Origin: Onchocerca volvulus
Taxonomy: Eukaryota > Nematoda > Chromadorea > Rhabditida > Onchocercidae
Assembly (NCBI GenBank): GCA_000499405.2
Contig: HG738139.1
Coordinates: 6,968,616 to 7,032,615, forward strand
DNA: 64,000 bases
Direction: 5' to 3'
The notes under the pieces were generated by a model. The model worked only from the letters and a program-made list of their open reading frames with translations, did no database searches and was not told the origin of the DNA. Positions 52,101-64,000 of the stretch are shown here, piece by piece. The translations under genes were made by a program, and so were the position numbers. Numbering within the stretch: the first letter of the stretch is position 1; each line of letters opens with the position of its first letter.

Positions 52101-53412
52101 ACGTAGATTAATGTGGAATTTAAATATTTTGTGCCTTTTGGGATTCTATTATTAAGCATTCTAATATTTCATCTCTCTGTTCATTGTTTTCTCTGAGTTA
52201 TAGAAAGATTTTTTTTCTTATAAGCATAACGTTTTTCTCTTATTCAAATTCGTTATTCACTTGGAGAGTACTACGAAAAAGTGAAACTTTTTTAAATTAC
52301 TAAGTTGAGTTCTGCATCTATATTAAAACCACTATCGCACAATAACATTTATAGAATATTTAATGGTTTTACAAAGTTTTACGCGTTAATCGTTTCACAC
52401 TTTTTTACTAGCGGTTTTTGTTTTTTTGTTTTAGTTCTACTCAAAAATGTTGGCTAATCGTCTAATTACTAGTGCTTCTCTTTCGAAAGACGCTGAAGAA
52501 TCGATGATTAGCAAACTAAAGGTAAGTTTCCGTTAATTTTTTTTTTTTTTTTTTGAATTGCAAACTTCCTGATCATAAAGTTTATTAAAATTAATACAGT
52601 TGCTGATAAGTTGCTGTAATCATGAATGTTTCTAGCAAGCATGTGGGTTTGAATTCACGAGTAAGCTGTCGCGGATGTTTACAGATGTTGGACTCAGTCA
52701 TGAGCTTACAGACAAATTTATTAGTGTAAGTCGTTGTTATTTTGCTAGAATATCAGCTCATCATTTTGCAAATGCAGGATGAAAAAAATTGGACAAATAA
52801 TTGATTACTATGTCATACAGAAATGTATTCCTCATGGAAGATAAAATCAGATCAAATGATGCTAACAAAAATTTTGAAGTTCTCAGTTTCTTATATTGCA
52901 TTTATCTTTTATTTATCAAGTTATGGAATGAGAATAGCAGGTAATATTAAGGCTTCCGATATATGATGAAATGAACAGTGGATGTAATGAACTTATTAAT
53001 TTATGGAATTTGTGAAAGAAATGTATTTTTTATTTTAGAGATACTCTATTATTTTCAAAATGTGAAGATGTTGAGTTCTATTATCTCATTATGAAAAAAT
53101 TATTATATTATCTGTAATTTAGTTTTTCAGCACTGTGCTGCGAGCAATATTACTTTGAATGTCCAGATGACGGTACTGATTTTACAAGCTGGAGCATGGC
53201 CATTATCTGCACCCAATTCAACTCCAGTTTCTGGTCAAATTAATTTCAAAAATTACTATGTTGTCTTAGAAAATTTAGAATATTCTCAAATTTAGAATAC
53301 TCTTTTCAAATTTAGAATATTTTTGGAAGAAAAATATGTTTGGTTTCAGTAAGAGTATAAATAATTTTAAAATTTATTTTGAGCACTAAAGTCTTTTTCA
53401 AGCTCTCAAAAA

Positions 53413-53447
<35 letters not shown>

Positions 53448-56357
53448 CTCATATATGCATCTTTTCAAGGACGATCGTAATTTTTGTAATTTATTTAATA
53501 AAAATAGGAGAATATGTTTGCATTTTTTAAGGAATAGATGGGAAAGACAATACCGCTGCTGTCCAAGTTACGGGTTTTATTGTTCCTCGAATTCTTTTGC
53601 CATCCATTGAGCATTTTGAAAGGTATTATCAGGCATCGCATAATGGCCGGAAATTGACATGGCTCTTTAACCTTTCAAGTGGTTAGTCCTCTGAGTTTTT
53701 GAAATTCATTAATTTTTTTCAATTTGGACCAAATTCTGAGCAGGAGAATATGAGATGTTTGGTGAGAAAAGCAAACTTCATGAGTTTCTGAAAAAAATTG
53801 CGCTGGAATTAATTTTCTTCAGCTTACAACAAATATCCCAATGTTACAGCAAAATTATTTGTGTGTTTGAAAATATATGATTATATAGCAGAAGTGCGGT
53901 AATTTCGGCATTCATTAACGATTATTTGACACCGTACTATCTTTCAAATTTTATTTTTATTTCGATCACACCAGATTTTTTTCTCTAATACGTCTCCAAA
54001 AAGATTTTAAGAAGCTACCAAAAAAAATTTTGACAAACCTAAGAATCAGCTTAATTTTATATTCATATTTCATTGAATCGGAAAATTCAAATTCTTTCAA
54101 ACTGGTGATCTTTTTGGAGAAAGTAAATAAAAAACCGTATGAATGCCTTATATCATGAATTTTGATCATAATTTGTTTTTCCATATTTTTAGTTTTCATT
54201 ATATAATATATATTAAATAAATTTTCATTATATAATATTTATTAAGTGTAATACATATTAAGTATATAATATACCAAATAAAACTTAAATGTTTAGTAAT
54301 GGTTTTATATGGCATTGGAATAAAATTAGGTAAAATTCTAAATTTTTAGTTGAAGTGAAGTTGCACTATTTGGATAAAGTGTATCAGGTGACGATGTCAG
54401 CTCATCAGCTGGCAATTTTGCTGTGTTTTGAGGCGAAGGATTCGTTAGCTTTAAGTTACATCGAGAAAGCAACCGGTTTATCGGATGAATTACTTAGCCG
54501 AAATGCTCGTGCGCTGGTTGATTCTGGTATTTTAATTATGCAAAAAAAGGTCTTTTTGTTATTTTTTACTCAAATGAATTTTGATAAATTTTTCTAAAGC
54601 TTTTGAGTTCCATTCAAATTTATCTGAATTTGAAGATAAAATTTGCTACCTCAGCACTAAACTGAAGCTTAAGAGTTGAACTATCCTTGGTAGGAAATGA
54701 CTGTGACCTAAAAAAAATTTCCTAACCGATATTTAAGACTTTTTGAGTTTATTGCTCTAAAATGATTGGAATGGAATTGCAAATACAACTTTTCAAAGGA
54801 AAATTATTGCAACTTTTGTTTCATTTTTTGTATATTTTTGTAGGAGATGAATGAAGTTAACGAAGTGGCACTCAACTTTACGCTGACATCAAAGCGTCTT
54901 CGGTTCAAAGTTTTGGTGCCTCTATTACAGAGACATGTAAGTGAAGTTCTTCAAGTTCATGACGTAGATCAATTCGATTCATTTCATTTGCTAGTTTATA
55001 TAATGATGTTTTGAATTTAACTGTAAGTGATTGTATTTTTTTTTCTTCAATTCTATTTTACAAAAAAAGAATAATGCAATTCACAGTCTCCAATTCTCTC
55101 TTGCTCAGAGTACTTAAGAAGCATCCTAACTTACATGAGATAATTTTGTTTGTGACATTAGAAAAAGTGCAGTAGAAGAACAAAATCACAAAATGAATAA
55201 TGAGATTGTCTGATATCCTTTTTGAATGGAAATATGTGCTAAATCAAAAAAGAGACGAGATAGTGAAAAAGAAGACTGGGTTATGTTTAGATTTTTGATG
55301 TTGTTTTTCGATATTCTTTTCTAGGTTAAAACATAAAAATATCAAAAGTCTCAATATCTTCCGATTTAACCGAAGCATCGTCTAAGTTTTGAGTGACATT
55401 CTTAGTGGAATATTAGCGGAGCATGCGATCTGAAAAAATTTAACTGCAAAAAATTCAAAGAAAAGTTATATGTCCGAAAAAAGCCTTAAGGGATGGTCAG
55501 ACTTTCTCTTGAATTAAAAAAATGTTAGGAGAAATAGAATAAGTGAGACTCTTAGGCCGAAGCTAACTCGAAGGCCTAGATCAAAATCACTGATTTTAGT
55601 CAAGGAGATATGTATCCCTACAGTTTTGATGGCAAAATGAGGAATGTCTGGAAGCATAATAATTCAGAATTCGAATTGTTTCAAAGTTGTTGAAGCTATC
55701 CTTATTAAGAAAGTTTTTGATGAAGCTAGCTTCAACAACTTTAAAACAATTTTTTGAGTTTTTGGTATCTGCGCTAAATATAGTAATTCATGAGTAAGTC
55801 ACCACAGAAGGTTCGTTTGGCTTATTTATTCATTGTCTAGTTTTAATGTTTTTTATTTTAAGACAGAAAAGGAGGCAGAACATGTAAATATCACTGCTCA
55901 ACAGGACCGAAAATATTATATGGAATGTACCATTGTTCGCATAATGAAGACACGAAAAGTGTTAAAACATGCAGCCTTAGTTAATGAGGTAAATTCATAT
56001 TTTCATATCTCATTCCACTTCATATTATTCTTAAGAATATGAAACAATTGAAAGTCATGTTTAGTGCTTAGTTAGTATAACAGAATTAGGTAATATGTAC
56101 AAAGTACCATGATAATTCCTAATTTTATTAGGGTTTTTCCCGAAGATGAGTATTAAAATTTATAACCTAATAATGAATAGTGACTTGCTCAAATTATTTC
56201 GTTGTTCATTCACTTTCTTTTTTAATAGGTTATTGAGCAAACGAAATCTCGCTTTACACCTGATGTCAACTTCATCAAGAAAAATATCGAATCGCTCATT
56301 GAAAAGTTGTATATTCAAAGGACTGATCAAAATGATGAATATCAATACTTGGCATAG
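46144..56357 (+). CDS. cul-2: Cullin-2, scaffold of an elongin BC ubiquitin ligase
   Basis: Scaffold of CRL2 E3 ligases: the N terminus binds elongin C/substrate receptors, the C terminus binds the RING protein. Nineteen exons join in phase (795 aa): 46144-46325, 46879-46981, 47319-47416, 47649-47757, 48151-48300, 48589-48768, 49156-49318, 49598-49755, 51477-51551, 51725-51787, 51938-52066, 52435-52521, 52636-52725, 53131-53233, 53532-53681, 54350-54549, 54844-54936, 55863-55988 and 56229-56357. CUL2 rather than other cullins is indicated by [13 protein letters not shown] at the start (human SLKPRVVDFDETW) and by [20 protein letters not shown]. Other marks: [77 protein letters not shown], and the neddylation site [11 protein letters not shown] with acceptor Lys about 740. 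It ends DEYQYLA like the human protein. A longer, charged N-terminal start ([11 protein letters not shown]) precedes the conserved region. Confidence 0.95.
49756..51476. other. Large cul-2 intron 8
   Basis: This 1.7-kb intron is the longest of cul-2. It contains only short frames (50080-50280 and 50842-51135 minus) with no recognisable product and no repeat or RNA gene that I can see. Confidence 0.5.
53265..53325. repeat. Short tandem repeat in cul-2 intron 14
   Basis: Three or four loose copies of an AAATTTAGAATA(T/C)T unit lie between exons 14 and 15 of cul-2. Confidence 0.65.
53417..53444. repeat. (AT)14 microsatellite
   Basis: Twenty-eight uninterrupted bases of alternating A and T in the same cul-2 intron. 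Confidence 0.95.
55674..55751. repeat. 24-bp inverted repeat (hairpin) in cul-2 intron 17
   Basis: Arms 55674-55697 and 55728-55751 are reverse complements at 23 of 24 positions, separated by 30 nt. In RNA this would form a long, nearly perfect stem-loop of ~78 nt. The single mismatch becomes a G-U pair on one strand. It may be a palindromic transposon relic (MITE-like) or a small-RNA precursor. Confidence 0.85.
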
Positions 56358-56636
56358 AAATCATTGGTGAGCCTCATGTACAAATTATGATAAAGCATTT
56401 TGCCAAGCTATGGACATGTTTATCTTCGTAGATTTATTTGATTTCATCACTCCACTCTAAGCTAAGAAGAATTTTGTATGGATGGATGCCAATGAGGTCA
56501 CTGTCAGTATTGAAGAACATGGGAAATTCCCCATGTTAGCTAGCTATTTTAGGCTGGATTAACTAATAATGAAATCGTACATAGTTAAGAATGTTTTTTC
56601 CGTAACACTATTAATGGTAATGCTTGGTATCGTAAC

Positions 56637-56642
56637 AATAAA
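56637..56642 (+). promoter_or_regulatory. Poly(A) signal, probable for cul-2
   Basis: AATAAA lies 280 nt after the cul-2 stop on the same strand. Confidence 0.45.
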
Positions 56643-56784
56643 TTAGGCATATCCTGACATGCAGGAGAAATTTGAAATAGATTCTTCAAATCTTCTAGAT
56701 TCTAGACTCATTGTCAAGGAATTGAATGAATAGCTCATCTAATTTTTTTTTTTTTTTTGATTTGCACAGAACTAATTTTAAACT

Positions 56785-56790
56785 TTTATT
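56785..56790 (-). promoter_or_regulatory. Poly(A) signal, probable for the anillin gene
   Basis: TTTATT on the plus strand gives AATAAA on the minus strand, 110 nt after the anillin stop codon. Confidence 0.5.
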
Positions 56791-56900
56791 TCAATCTTAT
56801 GAGATTTTATATGGTCGCTTTACATGTAAATAAAAGTAGATAAGACAATTCTAGTCATATGTGGGAATATTGATGATACAATGATAAAAAAGTGCATCTT

Positions 56901-59900
56901 TTATGATCGGCAAGACCAAAGTGATAAATTTCGGAGTGAAATATTCATAGCATTGAGCCACGAATGCATTTCATCTTTTCGATCCGCAGCCATTAGAATC
57001 CTAAAGGGAAAATAAGTTAAAAAATAAATGAGCTCTATGAATTCCATGAAAGCCGTGATCTAATTCCAAAATTTTGTCCATTCCTCTTCAATCAACTTTC
57101 GAATTCGATGAATTTTTATGAGAAAATGTTTATTAGATAACTAAACATCTATTTCTGCAATTCTGAACTTCTTAGCCTTCTTAACAATGAAAATGCTGGG
57201 TGATTTTTGGAAAACTGCAAGAAACTTATTTGCTAAAATGTCTTGTGTGTATACAGTATTCCATTATTACTATTCCAATTATATCAGTAATGTTCAAACT
57301 ATAATTTAAATGAGATTATGAAAATCTAAATGAAATTAAAGAAAAAAAAAAAACCAATTTCTTATATGATCAACCTTATTTTATCCGGCTTTTGCGAATA
57401 TTCGCCAGGCAACCAGACATCAATTTGCATTGAGTTAGGATATGGACAACGTTCTACGGAAATAGGTTTAATTTCGTTGCATGCGCATGTCCGTAAGTCA
57501 ATGCTTACCATTGGTGTCTGTAATGACAAGCTAATCATCAATGCACTTGTTAGCTATTAGAAAAATAGCTTCAAAATAAGAATTACTAAGCGGCGAATAA
57601 CATTAGTCAGTTCAGGAAACTAAATTCTTTTTTTTCCCTTTTTTTTATAATCAAAGAAATGTAGGGAATTCAGAATTAGAGCCATTTCTAGAAAAAATGA
57701 AATTTATAAATTCTACTGACTTTCGTGCTTTCATCTTCAGGATATCGCCAAAATCGTAGTTGCCCATCCCAAAGTACACACCAGAATCGAGACCATGAAG
57801 CAATATTTTCAACTGGCTGATATAAACTCTGCAGATAAAATATCTCGTACTTTAATTTTAAAAAATAAGTATTGCTAAAACTTCTGTAGCGGTCAGAAAA
57901 TACGGCAAATTATAAAACTTATATAAAATTATGAATTATAATTGTAAAGCTTATTGAAATTTAAAAGTCAGAAATTAAAAAAAAATTAGCTATGTAAATG
58001 AGAAAATTCATGGAAAAGTAAATTAGAAAAATCAAGTATGAGCCAGAAGTAGGGAAAGAGAAGTAGCCAAGGAAAGCGGGAAAAATATTTTTCAAAATCC
58101 TTCAGAAAGCTTTCAGGATGTTTAATCTTGAATATTGCTTTAAACATTCCTTTTATAAATAAAATATAAGAGCGAGTGAAGTGTAAACTCCAGATCATTT
58201 TTGCGAGTACGCTTATCAGATATCCGTATTACGATTAAAACGTGTTAAGTTCGAAAAAAAATTTTAAGTCAAAAAATTGTTTACCAAAAATCCTTTATGG
58301 CCGATGGTGCCACAATCTTCCGCATGACAACGAACTTTCATTTCGATAATTCCATCAAGTGGATAAAGCGTATCAGAGAGATGGAATCTAGTTTTGTGCA
58401 CATTACTTATGTTAAGTGATAAATGTCCAACACGCTGGAATGATGGGTCTATTACTGCTGATGGTCCACCAAGTGAGACTGGTCCTGGAATGAGATAAAT
58501 AAAATCTATATATTTTTATGATAGCGAATAAACCACTGTGTTAATAGCACAGTGAAAAAATAACGACATTAAAAAAACTAAAAGTAACTTTTCAATAACT
58601 TTCAATAAATTCATTGATCAAGCACCCTTAAAGACAAACTCTATTTGAGCTTACATCTTATGACTATTTACTTCGTGGGACAATTTATTATCAGGTCACT
58701 CATAAATATTCTCGACATATGACTGAAAATCCGGACCTTTATTTGATCTTGCTAAATTACAATTAATAACCTGGTGAAAGCATTGATTTCTGGGATTTCT
58801 TTAACGAATTGCCACTTTTAATATGATATTTAGTTCCATGGCGAAGCAGCTCTCGTCGCGTTCTCTAAAAAATGATAGAAGGGAAATTTAAATTCAAATA
58901 TAAGGAATTCTGTGAGTCAACGAACACTCTATCTCTTAAGTGTAAGCATATATATTGTGCTATGGCTGCCACAGAACTTGATGTAAGAACTAATTTAGCT
59001 TGAAATGGTACACCTAAAAAATGAATTCAGAACTCGCGCTAGGACTAGAGAAGATGAGGTTTCTTTCTTCTTTTTTTGATATAAAAAGCAATCTCTATAG
59101 AATCTCCAAAAATTACTGTAGCAATACCTATAAAACAACGAATCTAAACAATAAAAAAATCTATTGTCAATATTCATCTAATAAAAATATCGAAATTTCT
59201 GAAAAAAAAAAAAAAATTTCAAATAACCTACGAGGGAAAAAATTTCCAATGTACAATTAAAATCATGAGGAAGTGATCGAAATTTGATATAATGCGGAAA
59301 CTCAAGTCTACCAGAACAAATGCCTTCATCACTGGTCGTTAAAGTTGTATGATGAACTGTTTCTTCACATCGTATCAATACAATGAAGTAAAATAACAAC
59401 TGGTCTGAAAAGCTTGCTAAAAATCGGATGTTTACTCTTTCCAACAATGAGTTTGTTAGTTCCTGCTATTCACACCATTTTTAAAGCAATCTTTAAATTT
59501 AATTTTTTTTAAATGAAATGATATATGCTGAAAAAGATATAATTTCAGGACATTCATTTTTATAAAGAAAACAGCAAACTTCAATTCGGAATCAACTTCC
59601 AAATTTCCTTACCGTCATGATAATTAATATGTCCATTGACAAAATCGCGCATAAGTTTCACAGAAATATCCCAAAATGTTAAATTTCCTTTCGGTCTATC
59701 TGAAATAGAATGTTGAACACTGCCAGTCGCATGTTTCTGAATCAGTCGATCAAGCACAAAAATTAAAGCACGTCTGCGTTCTGTCGCTATTAAAAGTGCT
59801 CGCTGTGCATCAACCTGAAAAAGAAGTCGGATTAATGCGAATAGCAATCAGAGTACAAGTCATTTGTAAAGAAACTTACTTCTAACAAATATTACTTTAT

Positions 59901-62900
59901 GAGGAGAGATTTAGTCCATAAGCTAAGAAATGTCTCATAGATAAAACTTAAACTTAAGTGTGAAAAAAAAATTGTGATTTCAAGGGACGACATGGAAATA
60001 GAACTAAATGTTCTGGACCTAATCAAATTACATAAAAATAAAATATAATTTTCCAGTAGCAAATCTTATGTGGAAAATAATCAAGACAAGCAAAAATATA
60101 ATCGGCTTGAAGAATTGTACAAAAGGTGCAGACCAAGCTACTTAGTTTCGCAATAACTCAAATTATTCTTTTCTTTTTTACTTACATCATACTTAAACAA
60201 GAACATCATTTCATTGATCTCATACTAACCCATTCCAAAAAGACTTATTTAGCTGAACTTAATTAACCCTTCATGATTCTAATAACCACAGTATTTCATG
60301 AACCTCTTCACGACTTCCTCTGAATTCTTGTGTATTATGGCAAAATGATAGCGCCCGTGAAGCTTGGACAATTTGTTCTTGCTGCACACTGATTGCTTCT
60401 TCTAAACGTGCTCGCTCAATCTCGAAATTCGCTCGATCATTCATATTTCTTTTTGATGTAGCAGCACGATTGAGATTATTAGCAGTACTACTGAACGGTG
60501 ACGGAATAAACTGTCTAACAAAAAAAGATTTGATTCATTTTCTTTTTTTTTTCTTAATTTAAATTTTAATCGGCAATAAATATTGTAATTTTCCAAGTAT
60601 AATTATTTCTTATTTCAATATATTGTGTATATCTAGAAGAATAAATAGTACAGCAAGATCTTTTCAGAAAGATGTAACAGAATAGACCCTAGGCGTGATA
60701 CAACATTTTAACAACCCAAAAATATCCAATAATTTAAATCAAAGATCTATAATCAAAAAACAAAATATTCAGACGGTTATGCATGTTACCTAACGTACAA
60801 TATTGAAATTCTTTCGATTTTATTTCTTAAATGATATCTTACTTCGAACTATCTGTAACTCCTATTATTTTAAACTTCTCACCTGCATTTCCACTACTAT
60901 ACATTTGCAACACTAAAATTGTTTTGATTAGCAAACAATCGTTACTTCTATTTACTAGACAATTTTTTCCAGTTGAGTAAGAAAATGCCAACAAATTCCA
61001 CTTTTAATCACCCTACTCATCTTTTTACTTGCTCATTCTGAGTAAAATTATTGAAGTGAGCATTGCAAAAAAAGTAGAATAAATGAAAATAAAAGTTACT
61101 TTCGCTTAATATTTTATGCAGGAAGTCTTTTTTTCTAATTAAAATATCTAGAATCTAGAAGACTAGAATTTAAGTCTCATGTATAGATATAGAAATAAAC
61201 CAATAAATCAAACGCCCTGAATAAAAAAGTTCCTAAAATTACCCAAGTATTACTGTCTCGCTCCCGGATCGATTTTCTTTTTCTTTCCGTCGATAAAAAG
61301 AAACTGAATGTGCCAAAGGAGCTATTGCTGAAACAAACCATCTTTGTTATAACATGGGATTTACAAAAGCAGCAGAATTAAATATCATTTCTTCAATTTT
61401 TGTATATACAATTTATTTACTCTTAATTTATGAATTGCACAAAGAACTTTCGAAATATTGGAAACATACCTTCAATATTTTCATGATCTGTCGATACTAC
61501 AGCTGGAGAGGATAAAGTTGTTCGAACTTCAGGTGTACTGAGGATGGCGGACATAAGAGAAGAATTTTTATCTGGTGTCTGCAGAAGAATTTAGCTTACA
61601 CAACAAAAAAGTACTAGGTCTATAACTAAACAGTTAACAGAAACTTAAATAAAATTTGTAACTCTTTCTGAATGCATTATTGATCACAACATTGAAGATG
61701 TTTTAATACATATTGTATTATTTCAATCATATCTTCTTTCGGATCAGATATTTCTTCCTTAAGAATCTGCTATTGCCACTCTGTACATAATGTTTTATAC
61801 TATATCTAGAATACAAATTAGTTTTCTGAAAAATAATCTCTTACTCGGTTAATGAACTGAAAAGCATCATCTATAAGTTGATTGGGTTCGCTACCACTTT
61901 TGCTGGAAGTAATCGCTTTGCTTCCTTTTTCTTCTTCTTGAATCTTTTCCTTGTTAACTGTGAATAATTGCTCTTCAAGTATATTTTCGGTGGGCTGCTG
62001 AAACTAGAAGGGTAATTGCGCAATTCAATATATAAACTGTCTCTCACACGAAATTTCAGCAATCGGAAATCATCCCATCAATGCAAATAGCAGTGATATC
62101 TCACATTCACGAAAAATAAATACGCTTCAATTTCGAGTTTCTTTTTAAATTTTTGAAAGCAGACGAAGGTAATTAATTCCTTAAACCTGCTAGCTACCTC
62201 TATGTCCTTTTCCAACAAACTAACTAAAATTACAGTATTGGAGCGAAACAATATCACTAATTTACTAACAATGCAAGAAGTGGAGGAAGCAGCTGATATT
62301 GGTCGAAAACCAGGAATTTGAACTGAGCCTGAAATGTAAGATAAATTAGATGCTTGGTTCATTAATGACAACAAAATTTTGAAAAAAAAATTCACTTTTT
62401 GTTTCACAATATGACTGTGGTCGCATCCTCTCCTGCTTCAGTGATTTTGTCATTCGTATAGCTGCCTGTAAAAGTTCATCTTCCTTCTGATCTGGATGTA
62501 GAGGAGTGCCAGTAGCAGAAGATACCTGAACGGAATTCATTACAGTTGAATAGACAATAGATATATTAAAAAATTCATATTTTTGAAGTAAAAGTTTGTA
62601 CTTCTGACAAATATTTAATATTGCATGATCATCAGTAAAATTCATGCTATTTGGTTGCGCCACAAGCTGTGCCTATGAGATAAAAAAATGTGTAAAAAAA
62701 TACTCAAAAAGTATAACCAGAAAAGAAATAAAAGGACTTTCAAAAAATATAAACGGATGCAGTCGTCGAAAGAGAGTGATAAATGGGATTGATAAAATAT
62801 ATGGCTTTAATAATACCTACTTCCCATCTGTCGCGTAAACTTTTTACGTTTGTCGAACGAGTGTCAATTTCAGTACAATCAGATCGTTTCCTCTGAAAAA

Positions 62901-64000
62901 TCACAAATATGAAATGGCATAACAGAAGAAAGAGTTAATAAAATAATTAAAACAATAATCAATCGGAAACAGAGACTAACAGATTGCGAATGACAATGTT
63001 CGAATTGTGAAAGCGCGACACCGACTTTAGGTGCAACCTTCGCTTTCAATCTTTCCTCATCGATTTTTTCATCAAGTCTACAAAGTGATTTCGTTTTTTA
63101 TTATTTTCATTAAATAACTTTAAATAAATTATTTAATAAAAAGGATGCCATTTAAAAAAACATCATCAATATTTTTTTTTAATTTTTTAATTCCACTTTT
63201 TAACTTTAGTTTCTTGAACTTTTTAAGGAAAATTAGTGAAATTGGATCTCATGCCAACAGATTCATCTTATTACCAGAAAATGCAAAGACTCGGTCAAGT
63301 ACTAATTTCAAGGTTATCAAAACTTACATTAGTTTTTCTATCAAATTAGCAATCATAAGATTAAAACTTTCCTGATTAACTGAGAATATTTTATCATTAT
63401 TCTGAAATCCGAATTATCAAGCCTTCGGTCACTTATTAAAACGAACATTTGAATCTTAAATTTTCCCCTCTACTTTTTGGCCGAAGAATATTCTACTGAA
63501 GTCTTACTGTTTCGCCATTTGTTTTGCGTAAGTTGATTTATCAGCACTAGTTGAAATTGTCGAAATGGCACTATTTGCAGCCACCGTGATTTCATCAATA
63601 ATGTCACTGCGATTCCTTACAGAAAAAGTTCCTGAAAATAATAAAGATAGGTATACTTTTAGTGATTCAAAAAGATTATGATTCCTGTCAATATATTTGC
63701 AATTCACAAATAATCGAACAAATTTTCAATTTTTATTTTTTTTTTCGATTATCATATTTTTACATTTTACGAATATTTGAAATTTTAACGGGAATGTCAT
63801 GATAAAAGATGTTTAGAATTGAAAAACAATATTACCTTTACTCCACTTTGGCTCACTACGATTTGGTTCAATAACACTATCATTCTGCAAAAATACTAAG
63901 TTTTTCGAAGTAAAATAGGTCAAATGTATTCCTACTAAAATTATTGAACAATGCACAAACTCGGAATTCGAACAGCTCTCTGCTGAGAAGGAAAAAAGAT
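56901..64000 (-). CDS. Anillin, C-terminal part; N terminus off window
   Basis: An actin, myosin, RhoA and septin-binding scaffold of the cytokinetic ring. Exons, in transcript order: 63836-63884, 63508-63631, 62981-63077, 62821-62892, 62396-62672, 62270-62328, 61845-61997, 61470-61578, 61243-61327, 60304-60514, 59613-59814, 59232-59404, 58771-58864, 58285-58484, 57721-57828, 57375-57517 and 56901-57000 (about 750 codons). The anillin homology domain begins in the coiled stretch [19 protein letters not shown], followed by [41 protein letters not shown] and [23 protein letters not shown] domain follows: [20 protein letters not shown] to [19 protein letters not shown]. All align in order with human anillin. 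The upstream part is low-complexity and Ser-rich (for example VKSLRDRWE). Exon 62396-62672 is open throughout, but 62526-62600 looks intronic. At least one more exon must lie right of 63884. C. elegans has several anillins (ani-1, -2, -3); the orthologue is not resolved. Confidence 0.88.

Larger units (their letters stand above)
56358..56900. other. Convergent 3' spacer between cul-2 and the anillin gene
   Basis: A 543-bp spacer between two converging stop codons. It holds one poly(A) signal for each gene (56637 plus, 56785 minus strand), so the two 3' ends probably lie close together without overlapping much. Confidence 0.55.

Noticed and set aside
57330..57560. Plus-strand 76-codon frame
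   Set aside because: Antisense to the anillin PH-domain exon 57375-57517, which has a clear family match.
62526..62600. An intron within anillin exon 62396-62672
   Set aside because: The stretch is T-rich and ends in TTCAG before GTATCT, but no GT donor in the matching phase was found, while the frame is open throughout. It is kept as exon with low certainty.
1..64000. CRISPR arrays, prokaryotic operons or bacterial endosymbiont insertions
   Set aside because: No spaced direct-repeat array, ribosome-binding-site spacing or intron-free bacterial-type gene was seen; all confident genes are spliced eukaryotic genes.

Overview
The window looks like nuclear DNA of a parasitic nematode, most likely of the filarial/spirurid type. 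It is strongly AT-rich by eye, its genes are split into many small exons separated by AT-rich introns of roughly 50-900 bp (one of 1.7 kb and one of 3.4 kb), splice acceptors of the nematode T-rich ..TTTCAG/..TTTTAG kind lie a few bases upstream of several start codons (as expected for spliced-leader trans-splicing), and a short run of the nematode telomere hexamer TTAGGC is present. The species cannot be fixed from this sequence alone; the filarial assignment is inference.

Layout, left to right. (1) 1-9123, minus: the N-terminal ~1,026 codons of Dicer (dcr-1: helicase, dimerisation and PAZ-region exons); the RNase III half lies off the left edge. (2) 10181-11135, minus: mitochondrial ribosomal protein L51. 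(3) 11715-13383, plus: cytosolic ribosomal protein eL6 (rpl-6), divergent from mrpl-51 over a 579-bp spacer holding a 52-bp tandem duplication. (4) 13384-22613: a ~9 kb gene-poor stretch with one weak small-ORF candidate at 21024-21332. (5) 22614-31617, plus: a 16-exon organic-anion transporter (SLCO/OATP); its 3.4-kb second intron carries a decayed Helitron on the minus strand, and its 12th exon tail, including the 5' splice site, is duplicated in frame. (6) 35879-37054, minus: a small secreted, cysteine- and glycine-rich, probably GPI-anchored protein that I do not recognise. (7) 37212-37230: interstitial TTAGGC repeats. (8) 40080-44174, plus: an adipose-triglyceride-lipase-like patatin phospholipase with two unusual Gly-to-Cys changes. 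(9) 46144-56357, plus: cullin-2 in 19 exons. (10) 56901-64000, minus: anillin C-terminal ~750 codons, convergent with cul-2; its N terminus lies off the right edge.

The genes are mostly conserved housekeeping or cell-biology genes (small-RNA processing, translation in mitochondria and cytosol, anion uptake, lipid droplet lipolysis, ubiquitin ligation, cytokinesis) and do not form a single pathway. Exon models were built by hand: every junction listed for rpl-6, mrpl-51, SLCO, the secreted gene and cul-2 keeps phase and restores an uninterrupted frame, which is the main evidence for them. No previously undescribed multi-gene system is evident. The most unusual observations are the in-frame duplicated splice donor in the transporter, the Helitron termini, the unfamiliar GPI-type protein, the altered lipase glycines, a near-perfect intronic hairpin in cul-2 and the interstitial telomeric repeat.
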